Shown one piece after another: positions 26,915 through 34,701 of a DNA stretch of 64,000 bases; the stretch's first letter is position 1, and each line of letters begins with the position of its first letter. Both the position numbers and the translations under genes were made by a program. Location of the stretch: contig NZ_LUKZ01000012.1 in the NCBI RefSeq assembly GCF_001633105.1, forward strand, positions 257,638 through 321,637, in the 5' to 3' direction. The DNA is from Acidovorax sp. GW101-3H11. Its GTDB lineage: Bacteria; Pseudomonadota; Gammaproteobacteria; Burkholderiales; Burkholderiaceae_C. The notes below the pieces were generated by a model, which did no database searches, was not told where the DNA came from, and was given only the letters and a program-made list of their open reading frames with translations.

Positions 26915-27897
26915 CCCAGCAGGCGGGCCAGCGTGAGCAGCGCCAGCAGCAGCATCCAGACCACCACAGATCGCCACACCAGCCCCACCACGCTGCGCAG
27001 GTGGCCCACCTCGGGCTCGCGGCCGGGGGTGGCATCGCTGTCGCCCATGTCGGCGTCGATCTCCAGCCCTTGGGGCGCCTGCATTTCGGTGCGGGACTTC
27101 AGGGCCTCGCCGCCCAGGCGCACATTGATCGCGCCCGCTGTAGCGGCCAGCACCACGCCGTCGTTGTCATTGGGGAAGCGCTGCGCATGAAAGCGCCAGC
27201 CCTCGATCGCTTCCTCGAAGCTGCCCACCACCGCAAAGCTGAGTGCCGTGAGCCGCGCTGGCAGCCAGTCCACCACGGTCCAGGCCTGGGCGCAGGCCTT
27301 CTGCAGCGAGGCGCTGGCGGGCTGCGTGCCCGCGCGCTGCCGGTATTGCCAGTAGCGTGAAACAAATTCGGCCAGGCGGTACAACACCGCCCCCGTGGGC
27401 CCCAGCCCCAGCGCCGCCAGCACTGAGAACCAGGCCAGCACCCCAAACACATGGCGGTGTGCGGCCAGCACCGAATACTCGATCACATGGCGCACGATTT
27501 CGCTGCGGGGCAAGGCCCCCACGTCCACCTGCTGCCAGTGCGCCAAGCGCTCGCGGGCCGCATCTTCGTCGCCCTCTTCGAGCGCATCGCGGATGCCCGT
27601 GAAATGGTGGCTGAACTGGCGAAATCCCAGCGTGACATACAGCACCGCCACGCTCCAGAGCACCGCAAACGGCCAGCCCAGGCCCCACAGCAGCGCCCAA
27701 TGGATGGCCAGGGTGATCAAGGCCGGGAGCAGCACCGCCAGGCACCATGCCACCCAGCCATGGTGGGGTTTGCCCGCATCGAAATTGCGGCTCACGGACA
27801 GCGCCCACGCCCGCAGACCCGCATGGATGGGGTTGCTGCGAGCCAGGGGGCGGGCCTGCTCGATCAGCAGAGCGAACAGGATGGCGAAGAAACTCAT
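26911..27897 (-). CDS. CobD/CbiB-like integral membrane protein
   Basis: A 328-residue membrane protein with about five hydrophobic segments. It resembles the CobD/CbiB family, of which cobalamin adenosylcobinamide-phosphate synthase is the known member (LYVTLGFRQFSHHFTGIRDAL; GAxLYRLAEFVSRYW; PARLTALSFAVVGSFEEAIEGWR). No other cobalamin genes are nearby, and beta-proteobacteria carry such paralogues outside cob clusters, so the function is uncertain. ATG 27897 was chosen over 27933 because similarity begins with MSFFAIL. The stop codon lies within the end of the MITE-like element. Confidence 0.7.
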   Translation of the reverse strand: MSFFAILFALLIEQARPLARSNPIHAGLRAWALSVSRNFDAGKPHHGWVAWCLAVLLPALITLAIHWALLWGLGWPFAVLWSVAVLYVTLGFRQFSHHFTGIRDALEEGDEDAARERLAHWQQVDVGALPRSEIVRHVIEYSVLAAHRHVFGVLAWFSVLAALGLGPTGAVLYRLAEFVSRYWQYRQRAGTQPASASLQKACAQAWTVVDWLPARLTALSFAVVGSFEEAIEGWRFHAQRFPNDNDGVVLAATAGAINVRLGGEALKSRTEMQAPQGLEIDADMGDSDATPGREPEVGHLRSVVGLVWRSVVVWMLLLALLTLARLLG

Positions 27898-27952
27898 GGG
27901 GGGCAATGATACTGGCGCTTCGCCCCCGTGCACCCTTTATGTGCGAGGCGGA

Positions 27953-28675
27953 TCAGGCCCGCATGAAGCGGTAGAAATTGCGCAGCATGCCCGCCGTCGC
28001 CCCCCAGATGAAATGGTTCTTGCGGCTGTCCTGGTAGGGCATGGAGAACCACTCGCGGTGCACACCGTCCAGGTCGAACACATGGCGCCGGTGGTTGGCG
28101 GGGTCCAGCAGAAACGCGAGTGGCACCTCGAACAGGTCCGCCACCTCGTAGGGGTTGGGCTGCAGGACACAATCCGGCCGCACCAGCGCCACCACCGGCG
28201 TGATGATGAAGGACGAGCCGGTGACGTAGGTTGGCAAGATGCCCAGCACCTCGACGAATTCGGGCGCGAGCCCCACCTCTTCCTGCGCCTCGCGCAAGGC
28301 GGTGGCGGCGGGCGTGGCGTCGCCAGGGTCGGCCCGCCCGCCCGGGAAAGCCACCTGCCCCGAGTGCGTGGACAGGTGGGCCGTGCGCTCGGTGAGCAGC
28401 ACCGTGGGCTGCTCGCGCAGCATGATCGCCAGCAGCACGGACGCGTGGGCTGGCTCGCGGTTCATGAACTTCTTCTCCAGCAGCACCTCGGGCTCCCAGC
28501 GGGGCGGGTGCGCAAACCGCGCGCGCAGCGCCTCGGGCGTCTGCGCCGCCGCAGGCACGGCGGGCAGGTGCGCGTCCACGCCCACCACCGGCACCAGGCG
28601 GGGGTCGAAATCAGGCAGGCTGGACAGCGGCGCAACCACGGACGAAACGGCGGGGGCGGGAGAAGAGGCGTTCAC
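27953..28675 (-). CDS. Nudix hydrolase, CoA pyrophosphatase type
   Basis: Hydrolyses a nucleoside diphosphate derivative, probably CoA or acyl-CoA to phosphopantetheine plus 3',5'-ADP. The 240-residue protein has the subgroup signature LLTERTAHLSTHSGQVAFPGG directly before the Nudix box, which ends REAQEEVGL; the first acidic Nudix position is Asp rather than Glu. Starts with GTG and lacks an obvious ribosome site, so the N-terminus is uncertain. About 55 bases upstream of the CobD-like gene on the same strand. Confidence 0.85.
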   Translation of the reverse strand: MNASSPAPAVSSVVAPLSSLPDFDPRLVPVVGVDAHLPAVPAAAQTPEALRARFAHPPRWEPEVLLEKKFMNREPAHASVLLAIMLREQPTVLLTERTAHLSTHSGQVAFPGGRADPGDATPAATALREAQEEVGLAPEFVEVLGILPTYVTGSSFIITPVVALVRPDCVLQPNPYEVADLFEVPLAFLLDPANHRRHVFDLDGVHREWFSMPYQDSRKNHFIWGATAGMLRNFYRFMRA

Positions 28676-28714
28676 TCAAAAATTTCGGTTCGGGTTCAGG
28701 TTCGGATTCAACAG

Positions 28715-28759
28715 ACCAAAAAAACAAAAAGCCGCTACAGGCTGACGCTGTAGCGGCTT
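28715..28759 (-). terminator. Rho-independent terminator of the rpsP-rimM-trmD-rplS operon
   Basis: Twelve-bp perfect stem AAGCCGCTACAG with its complement (28729-28740 and 28748-28759) and a seven-base loop, then TTTTTGTTTTTTT on the minus strand. It ends the operon about 30 bases after rplS. Confidence 0.93.
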
Positions 28760-28787
28760 GTCAGGGCAGGCCCTCGCCTTGCTGGGA

Positions 28788-29174
28788 TTAAGCAGCGGTG
28801 GCGGCAGCAACCTTGACGCGTTGTGGCAGCTTTTCCTTGATACGTGCCGACTTGCCGCTGCGCTCACGCAGGTAGTACAGCTTGGCACGGCGCACGTCAC
28901 CGCGGCGCTTGACTTCGATGCCGGCGATCAGCGGGCTGTAGGTCTGGAACGTACGTTCCACGCCTTCGCCGCTGGAGATCTTGCGCACGGTGAAGCCGCT
29001 GTTCAGGCCGCGATTGCGCTTGGCAATCACCACGCCTTCGTAGGCCTGCACGCGCTTGCGGGTACCTTCCACCACGTTCACGCTCACGATGACGGTGTCA
29101 CCAGGGGCGAATTCGGGGATGGTCTTGTTCAAGCGGGCGATTTCTTCCGCTTCCAGGGTCTGGATCAGGTTCAT
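28788..29174 (-). CDS. rplS: 50S ribosomal protein L19
   Basis: Large-subunit protein at the 30S-50S interface; 128 residues, near the usual 115-130. Family segments [34 protein letters not shown] and [20 protein letters not shown] are all present. Last gene of the conserved rpsP-rimM-trmD-rplS operon, 128 bases after trmD, with a strong terminator behind it. Confidence 0.98.
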   Translation of the reverse strand: MNLIQTLEAEEIARLNKTIPEFAPGDTVIVSVNVVEGTRKRVQAYEGVVIAKRNRGLNSGFTVRKISSGEGVERTFQTYSPLIAGIEVKRRGDVRRAKLYYLRERSGKSARIKEKLPQRVKVAAATAA

Positions 29175-29302
29175 GTTTGATGTCCAACGATCTTGTCCGC
29201 GCCAAAAATGGCTGCGTCGGGATTGACGGTTCAGTGTTTTGCGGGAGGAATCCCTGTCAAAACGGCCGGCCAGAGGATCGAAAAGCCTTTGATTATAACA
29301 AT

Positions 29303-30061
29303 TCAGGCGAGCTTGGCCAATACGGCCTCATCGGCCGGGGCCAAACGCCCCGCCTGGCGCGCCGCGTCGATGAGATCGGGGCGGTGGCGGGCCGTGATGG
29401 CCAGCCGCTGGTCGCGCCGCCAGCGCTCGATCTGCGCATGGTGCCCGGACATCAGCGGTGCAGGCACCTGCTGCCCCGCCCATTCTTCCGGCCGCGTGTA
29501 GTGCGGACAGTCGAGCAGGCCATCGAGCGCGGGGTTGAAGCTGTCGAGCTGGTGGCTGCCTTCGTCGTTGAGCACGCCGGGCTGCAGCCGGGCCACCGCA
29601 TCCAGCAAGGCCATGGCGGCGATTTCACCGCCCGAAAGCACAAAATCTCCCAGGCTCAGCTGCACATCCACATGCGCGTCGATGAATCGCTGGTCAATGC
29701 CCTCATAGCGGCCACACAGCAGCACGGCGCCCGCGCTGGCAGACCAGCGCTCCATGGCAGCATGGTTGAGCGGTGACCCGATCGGCGAAAAGAGCACCAG
29801 CGGCGCCCGGCCCTCTTCCGGCTCGGCCCGCTCAACACGGATGGCCGCAAGGCACCGCTGCAGCGGCTCGGCCATCATCACCATGCCAGGGCCGCCCCCA
29901 AACGGGCGGTCATCCACCCGACGGTAGTTGCCCTCGGCATGGTCGCGCGGGTTCCACAAGCGCACATCGACCTGGCCACTGGCGTAGGCGCGGCGCGTTA
30001 CGCCGCTGGCCAAAAAGGGCGCGAACAGCTCAGGGAACAGGGTGATGATGTCAAAGCGCAT
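29303..30061 (-). CDS. trmD: tRNA (guanine-37-N1)-methyltransferase
   Basis: SPOUT-class methylase that forms m1G37 in tRNAs reading CNN codons and prevents +1 frameshifts. The 252 residues begin [13 protein letters not shown] and contain [14 protein letters not shown], the knot motif [12 protein letters not shown], and [17 protein letters not shown], which form the AdoMet site and dimer. Lies 33 bases after rimM in the usual order. Confidence 0.98.
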   Translation of the reverse strand: MRFDIITLFPELFAPFLASGVTRRAYASGQVDVRLWNPRDHAEGNYRRVDDRPFGGGPGMVMMAEPLQRCLAAIRVERAEPEEGRAPLVLFSPIGSPLNHAAMERWSASAGAVLLCGRYEGIDQRFIDAHVDVQLSLGDFVLSGGEIAAMALLDAVARLQPGVLNDEGSHQLDSFNPALDGLLDCPHYTRPEEWAGQQVPAPLMSGHHAQIERWRRDQRLAITARHRPDLIDAARQAGRLAPADEAVLAKLA

Positions 30062-30094
30062 GGTGCGTGCAGGGCGCAGGGGAGCGGCGTTCGG

Positions 30095-30667
30095 TCAGTA
30101 GTCCGGTTGCCAATCGACCGTGATGCGCTTTTCGGGCAGATCCACCTTGTCCACAAACGCCGAGACAAAAGGAATCATGCGCTCTTGCGCCTTGCCGTCC
30201 TGTTCGTAGGCCAGCACCAGCACAGTCTGGGGGCCGGTGGACATCAGCTCCTGTACCTGCCCCAGCGCCACGCCTTCGCGATTGACGACCGACAGGCCGA
30301 TCAGATCGACCCAGTAGAACTCGTCTTCCGAAGTGGAAGGGAAACTCGACCGGGGCACAAAGATGCGCGCGCCGCGCAGGGCCTCGGCGGCATTGCGGTC
30401 ATCAATGCCCTGCGCCCAGGCCACCACGGTGTCGGAATGGTCCTTGGCCTGGCGGATGGACAGCAGCACCGTGCCGGCAAATGCCTTGGCACCCCGCTCG
30501 GACGGCTGCAGGTACCAGCGCTTGGACGCAAACAGCGCTTCGGGGCTGCTGCTGTGGGACAGCACCTTGAACCAGCCCTTGACGCCCCAGGCATCGGCAA
30601 TGCGCCCCACTTCAACGGCATCGGGCGGCAGCTCTGCGGGTTCGAGGGTCAGGGGAGTGGTGGCCAT
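30095..30667 (-). CDS. rimM: ribosome maturation factor RimM
   Basis: 30S assembly factor that binds S19 and matures the 16S head. The 190 residues have the N-terminal beta-barrel (VEVGRIADAWGVKGWFKVLSHS) and the C-terminal PRC-barrel (DEFYWVDLIGLSVVNREG, then IPFVSAFVDKVDLPEKRITVDW). It lies between rpsP and trmD. A hairpin at 30690-30734 separates it from rpsP. Confidence 0.95.
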   Translation of the reverse strand: MATTPLTLEPAELPPDAVEVGRIADAWGVKGWFKVLSHSSSPEALFASKRWYLQPSERGAKAFAGTVLLSIRQAKDHSDTVVAWAQGIDDRNAAEALRGARIFVPRSSFPSTSEDEFYWVDLIGLSVVNREGVALGQVQELMSTGPQTVLVLAYEQDGKAQERMIPFVSAFVDKVDLPEKRITVDWQPDY

Positions 30668-30689
30668 GGCGGGGGGATTCCAGAATAGG

Positions 30690-30734
30690 AAAAGGGCGGG
30701 TTCCGCCAGACAAGCCGACGGAACCCGCCCTTTT
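30690..30734 (-). terminator. intra-operon hairpin between rpsP and rimM
   Basis: A 16-base arm (30690-30705) pairs perfectly with 30719-30734 around a 13-base loop, and both ends carry AAAA/TTTT. The T-tract is only four long, so partial termination or mRNA processing that raises S16 over RimM/TrmD is more likely than a full stop. Confidence 0.6.
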
Positions 30735-30743
30735 CAGGGAGCT

Positions 30744-30995
30744 TTAAGCAGCCTTCTTGGCGGCTTGCTTGATCAGGCGGTCCACCGTGGGGGAGGACTG
30801 GGCGCCAACGCCCACCCAGTAAGCCAGACGGTCTTGCACGATGCGCAGGCCTTCTTCGGTTTCCTTGGCGGTGGGGTTGTAGAAGCCGATGCGCTCGATG
30901 AAGCGGCCGTCACGGCGCACGCGCTTGTCAGCAACGACGATGTTGAAGAAAGGACGGCCCTTGGAGCCGCCGCGGGAGAGTCGAATGACGACCAT
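30744..30995 (-). CDS. rpsP: 30S ribosomal protein S16
   Basis: Small-subunit assembly protein, 83 residues. [25 protein letters not shown] is the family opening (seen in parts), followed by [14 protein letters not shown] and [19 protein letters not shown]. First gene of the rpsP-rimM-trmD-rplS operon; its promoter should lie in 30996-31140, shared back-to-back with the acetyltransferase gene. Confidence 0.98.
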   Translation of the reverse strand: MVVIRLSRGGSKGRPFFNIVVADKRVRRDGRFIERIGFYNPTAKETEEGLRIVQDRLAYWVGVGAQSSPTVDRLIKQAAKKAA

Positions 30996-31141
30996 GATTT
31001 ATCCTTCGGGTGGTGAACTCCGGCAACATTTGCCGAAAGCCACAGTGTTCGCAACCATATTCGCAACGCTTGAGACACGCGACATGGCCACCCGGCCAGC
31101 GACACGCTGCAAAGCCCGCGATTATATCCATTTCCTCCAAA

Positions 31142-31663
31142 ATGCCCACCATCCGTCCCAGCACCGACAGCGATATCCCTGCCATTACCGCCATTTACCA
31201 ACACCACGTGCTCCACGGCACGGGTACGTTCGAGATCGATCCCCCCTCTGAAACCGACATGGCGGGCCGCCGCGCCGACGTGCTGGCGCGTGGCCTGCCC
31301 TGGCTGGTGGCCGAGCAGGACGGGCAGGTGCTGGGCTTTGCCTACGCCAACTGGTTCAAGCCGCGCCCGGCCTACCGTTTTTCGGCCGAAGACTCGATCT
31401 ACGTGGCCGATAGCGCCCGTGGCATGGGCCTGGGCCGCCAGCTGCTGGCCGCGCTGGCCGTGCAGGCCGAAGCCGTGGGCGTGCGCAAGCTGCTGGCGGT
31501 GATTGGCGACTCGGCCAACGCGGGCTCTATTGGCGTGCACCGGGCGCTGGGGTTTACCGATGTGGGCGTGATGCGCTCGGTGGGCTGGAAGTTCGGCGCA
31601 TGGCGCGACATCGTACTGATGGAAAAGACCCTGGGCGCAGGCGACACCACCTCCCCCGAATGA
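31142..31663 (+). CDS. GNAT N-acetyltransferase, phosphinothricin acetyltransferase family
   Basis: A 173-residue acetyl-CoA-dependent transferase. It opens IRPSTDSDIPAITAIYQHHVLHGTGTFE and has GFAYANWFKPRPAYRFSAEDSIYV and the acetyl-CoA loop RGMGLGRQLL, then IGDSANAGSIGVHRALGF, which is the Pat/YncA-like pattern. Substrates of such proteins include methionine sulfoximine, phosphinothricin and some amino acids; which one applies here is unknown. ATG 31142 was preferred to the upstream in-frame start at 31010 because similarity begins there. Four bases separate it from the TM2 gene. Confidence 0.86.
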   Translation: MPTIRPSTDSDIPAITAIYQHHVLHGTGTFEIDPPSETDMAGRRADVLARGLPWLVAEQDGQVLGFAYANWFKPRPAYRFSAEDSIYVADSARGMGLGRQLLAALAVQAEAVGVRKLLAVIGDSANAGSIGVHRALGFTDVGVMRSVGWKFGAWRDIVLMEKTLGAGDTTSPE

Positions 31664-31667
31664 CACG

Positions 31668-32123
31668 ATGCCCCGCATGAAAAACAAGACCCTGGCGGCC
31701 TGGCTCGCGTTTCTGGGTGGGCCGCTGGGCCTGCACCGCTTTTACCTGCACGGCATGTGGGACCTGATCGGCTGGCTGCTGCCGCTGCCCACGGCGCTGG
31801 GGGTCTACGGTATCCAACGCGTGCAGCAGTTTGGCCAGGACGACCACACCAGCTGGATGCTGATCCCGCTGCTGGGCTTCACCATCGCGGGCTGTGCGCT
31901 GCAGGCCATCCTGTTTGCCCTGAAGACGCCCGAAGCCTGGAACGCCCGCTACAACCCCCACGCTGCACCCGACGCCGCGCCCGGCCGCACAGGCTGGATC
32001 ACGATTGCCGCCATCGTGGCGTCGCTGATGATTGGCACGGCGGTGCTGATGGCCAGCATCGCGTTCAGCTTTCAGCGCTACTTCGAGCACCAGATTGAAG
32101 AAGCCCGCAAGATTTCTCAATGA
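31668..32123 (+). CDS. TM2 domain membrane protein
   Basis: A 151-residue inner-membrane protein of unknown role. The N-terminal TM2 pattern (KNKTLAAWLAFLGGPLGLHRFYLHGMWDLIGW) has the G-x-H-R-F-Y-L turn between two helices. Two further hydrophobic segments (about 64-82 and 107-130) and a charged C-terminus follow. Starts at ATG 31668 or 31677. Probably cotranscribed with the acetyltransferase. Confidence 0.78.
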   Translation: MPRMKNKTLAAWLAFLGGPLGLHRFYLHGMWDLIGWLLPLPTALGVYGIQRVQQFGQDDHTSWMLIPLLGFTIAGCALQAILFALKTPEAWNARYNPHAAPDAAPGRTGWITIAAIVASLMIGTAVLMASIAFSFQRYFEHQIEEARKISQ

Positions 32124-32159
32124 AATCGGGGCCTTGCGCCTGATGGATAAGCGCAAGCA

Positions 32160-32176
32160 GCTATAAAAAATATAGC
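32160..32176. repeat. dispersed mini-palindrome, copy 3
   Basis: GCTATA and TATAGC arms around five A, 17 bases, in the spacer after the TM2 gene. Confidence 0.7.
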
Positions 32177-32191
32177 GATTGGCGACTGACA

Positions 32192-32252
32192 ATTGCCAAT
32201 TTGCAATTTGCAATTGGCAATCCACCATCCGCTGGCAACCAGCGGATGGTGG
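32192..32252. terminator. two adjacent hairpins at the TM2/pit convergent junction
   Basis: First hairpin: ATTGCCAAT (32192-32200) pairs with ATTGGCAAT (32213-32221) around a TTGCAAT direct repeat. Second: a perfect 14-bp stem, 32222-32235 with 32239-32252, loop CAA. The second is strong but has no T-run on the pit side, so it may be a Rho-independent-like mRNA 3' end or a barrier between convergent transcripts. Confidence 0.55.
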
Positions 32253-32259
32253 CAGGCCG

Positions 32260-33270
32260 TCAGAAGATCTGCAGGCTGATCCAGTAAGCCACGGCGGCCA
32301 CAAACGCGCTGGCCGGGATGGTCAGAATCCACGCCCAGACAATGTTGCCCGCCACGCCCCAGCGCACGGCGCTGGCGCGCTGTGTGGAGCCCACGCCCAC
32401 GATGGCGCCGGTGATGGTGTGGGTGGTGGACACCGGAATGCCCAGCGTGGTCGCGAGGAACAGGGTGAGCGCCCCGCCCGTTTCGGCGCAGAAACCGCCC
32501 ACGGGCTTGAGCTTGGTGATCTTCTGGCCCATGGTCTTCACGATGCGCCAGCCGCCGAACATGGTGCCGAGACCGATGGCCACGTAGCAGCTCACGATGG
32601 TCCAGGTAGGCGGCGATGCATCGGTGGCCGACGAGTACCCGGTGGCGATCAGCAGCAGCCAGATGATGCCGATGGTCTTTTGCGCATCATTGCCGCCGTG
32701 GCCCAGGCTGTAGGCCCCGGCAGACACCAGCTGCAGGCGGCGGAACCACTTGTCCACCTTGCTCGGGCGCGTGCGCCGGAAGATCCAGGCCACAGCCACC
32801 ATCATCAGCGACCCGAGCGCAAAACCGAGCAGCGGCGAGACGAAGATGAAGGCCACCGTCTTGAGAATGCCGGTGGACACCAGCGCGCCCGCCCCGGCCT
32901 TGGCAATCACCGCGCCCACGATGCCACCGATCAGCGCGTGCGAGGAGCTGCTGGGGATGCCGTAGTACCAGGTGATCACGTTCCAGGTGATGGCCCCCAC
33001 CAGGGCACCAAACACCACATGCGTGTCCACAATGCCGGGCTGCACGATGCCCTTGCCCACGGTGGCGGCGACGCTCAGGTGAAAGACAAAGATCGCCACG
33101 AAGTTGAAGAACGCCGCGAACAGCACCGCCTGCGCGGGCTTGAGCACGCCGGTGGAGACCACCGTGGCGATCGAATTGGCGGCGTCGTGGAACCCGTTCA
33201 TGAAGTCGAACAGGAGCGCCAACGCCACGAGCAGAACCACAACCCACAGGGCCGTCTGTATGGTTTCCAT
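32260..33270 (-). CDS. pit: low-affinity inorganic phosphate transporter (PiT family)
   Basis: Proton-coupled (metal) phosphate symporter in the inner membrane, 336 residues, about ten helices. Both PiT signature repeats are present: DFMNGFHDAANSIAT near the N-terminus and GHGGNDAQKTIG in the middle, plus PVSTTHTITGAIVGVG near the end. It lies 19 bases after the DUF47 gene, the usual partner. A Pho-box-like repeat precedes the pair. Confidence 0.94.
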   Translation of the reverse strand: METIQTALWVVVLLVALALLFDFMNGFHDAANSIATVVSTGVLKPAQAVLFAAFFNFVAIFVFHLSVAATVGKGIVQPGIVDTHVVFGALVGAITWNVITWYYGIPSSSSHALIGGIVGAVIAKAGAGALVSTGILKTVAFIFVSPLLGFALGSLMMVAVAWIFRRTRPSKVDKWFRRLQLVSAGAYSLGHGGNDAQKTIGIIWLLLIATGYSSATDASPPTWTIVSCYVAIGLGTMFGGWRIVKTMGQKITKLKPVGGFCAETGGALTLFLATTLGIPVSTTHTITGAIVGVGSTQRASAVRWGVAGNIVWAWILTIPASAFVAAVAYWISLQIF

Positions 33271-33289
33271 GCTGGTCAGCCTGCGGGGT

Positions 33290-33937
33290 TCAGGAGTTTT
33301 CGAGGACGATGCCCTCGATGCAGTTGGCCACGTCCTCGCACTTGTCGGTGATCGTTTCCAGCAGCTCGTAGATGGCCTTGAGCTTGATCACCTCGCGCAC
33401 ATCGGGCTCTTCGCGGAACAGCTTGCTCATGGCGCTGCGCATCACGCGGTCGGCGTCGGATTCGAGCCGGTCGATCTCTTCGCAGGTCTTGAGCGCGGCC
33501 TCGGCCACGGCCGGGTCGGCGATCTTGTCGAGCAGCTTCACGGCATCGCGCAGACGCTCGCAGCACTTGAGGCTCAGGTCCGTGAGGCGCGTGATCTCTT
33601 CCGTCATGTGGCGCACGTCGTACAGCGCCATGGTTTCGGCCGAGTCCTGGATCAGGTCGGCCACGTCGTCCATGGTGTTGATCAGCGTGTGGATCTGTTC
33701 GCGGTCGATGGGGGTGATGAAGGTCTTGTGGATTGCCTTGTTCACCTCGTGGGTCACGCGGTCAGCGGCTCGCTCGGCGTTGTCCACGTCCTGGTTGTAC
33801 TTGTCGCGCAGGTGCGGATCACTGTAATTGGCCACCAGCTGCGAGAAGGCCCGTGCCGCCTCGACGATGCGATCCGCATGCTGGTTGAACATTTCGAAAA
33901 AATTGCCTTCGCGTGGCAACAGCTTGGCAAACAGCAT
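33290..33937 (-). CDS. DUF47/PhoU-like phosphate transport accessory protein
   Basis: Helical PhoU-like protein of 215 residues found next to PiT transporters and thought to modulate them. It opens FAKLLPREGNFFEMFNQHADRI and is a run of amphipathic helices with acidic/His metal-type positions (DADRVMRSAMSKLF, KAIYELLETITDKCEDVAN). ATG 33937 has AGGAG eight bases upstream; the longer frame to 34060 crosses the Pho-box-like repeats and is not used. Confidence 0.92.
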   Translation of the reverse strand: MLFAKLLPREGNFFEMFNQHADRIVEAARAFSQLVANYSDPHLRDKYNQDVDNAERAADRVTHEVNKAIHKTFITPIDREQIHTLINTMDDVADLIQDSAETMALYDVRHMTEEITRLTDLSLKCCERLRDAVKLLDKIADPAVAEAALKTCEEIDRLESDADRVMRSAMSKLFREEPDVREVIKLKAIYELLETITDKCEDVANCIEGIVLENS

Positions 33938-33984
33938 GGGAGAGGCTCCTGGAACGGGATCGAATTTTGAAAAAAGGCAAAGCC

Positions 33985-34011
33985 ATGACAGAACCATGAC
34001 TTTTTCGTGAC
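33985..34011 (-). promoter_or_regulatory. Pho-box-like triple direct repeat upstream of DUF47-pit
   Basis: On the minus strand GTCAC, GTCAT and GTCAT occur with exact 11-base periodicity (34011-34007, 34000-33996, 33989-33985), with spacers GAAAAA and GGTTCT. PhoB sites are direct repeats of about CTGTCAT at 11-bp spacing, so this fits two overlapping Pho boxes. It ends 48 bases before the DUF47 start codon. Confidence 0.6.
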
Positions 34012-34102
34012 CCGGGGAGTTTAACCGTCCACCCCCGACGGGCCGATGCCTGCGCAGCATGCGGTCATGCGCCGGGGCAACCCCCTGGCGCGCGCGTGCG
34101 GC

Positions 34103-34465
34103 TCAGGCGCTGCGGAAGATGAAGTACACCGCCCCAACCAGGCACAGCCCCGCCCAGAGGTAGTCCCACTTGAGCGGCTGGCCCATGTAGAACACCGCAA
34201 ACGGCACAAACACCCCCAGCGTGATCACCTCCTGCATGATCTTGAGCTGCCCCACATTGAACTGCGTGTAGCCGATGCGGTTGGCAGGCACCTGCAGCAG
34301 GTATTCAAACAGTGCGATGCCCCAGCTCACCAGCGCAGCGGTGTACCAGGGCGAAGACGCCAGGCTCTTGAGGTGCCCGTACCAGGCAAAGGTCATGAAG
34401 ACGTTGCTGGCAATGAGCAGCAACACGGTCTGGAGCGAAACGGGCAGGGATTGGAGGGTGGACAT
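34103..34465 (-). CDS. DMT-superfamily small membrane protein (DUF486)
   Basis: A 120-residue protein with four predicted helices, the size of a small-multidrug-resistance-like unit. QTVLLLIASNVFMTFAWYGHLK, ALFEYLLQVPANRIGY and FNVGQLKIMQEVITLGVF are the DUF486 pattern. Function unknown. A separate minus-strand unit between the phosphate genes and the liv genes. Confidence 0.85.
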   Translation of the reverse strand: MSTLQSLPVSLQTVLLLIASNVFMTFAWYGHLKSLASSPWYTAALVSWGIALFEYLLQVPANRIGYTQFNVGQLKIMQEVITLGVFVPFAVFYMGQPLKWDYLWAGLCLVGAVYFIFRSA

Positions 34466-34549
34466 CGACGGCCTCGGTCAGGAGGGGCTGGACAAGGGCT
34501 GAATTATGAACAAAAAAGGCACTTTGCGCGCGACAGGTATGCGCTTTAA

Positions 34550-34566
34550 GCTATCAATACAATAGC
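34550..34566. repeat. dispersed mini-palindrome, copy 4
   Basis: GCTAT and ATAGC arms around CAATACA, 17 bases, in the spacer between the DUF486 gene and the liv terminator. Confidence 0.65.
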
Positions 34567-34594
34567 AAACATCGACTTCCCCACTTGCAGGGGC

Positions 34595-34633
34595 CAGAAA
34601 AAAAGGCACTGCCCGAGGAGGCAGTGCCTTTTT
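34595..34633 (-). terminator. bidirectional Rho-independent terminator after livF
   Basis: GGCACTGCC/GGCAGTGCC stem extended by A/T pairs with a six-base loop. The minus strand ends in more than six T, and the plus strand also ends in TTTTT. Confidence 0.92.
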
Positions 34634-34701
34634 GTTTCCCCAGGTCCTGCGCCCTTTTTTGTCAGGCGGCAGGCGGGGCCAGTCGGGGCCGGTGGTTCGC
34701 T

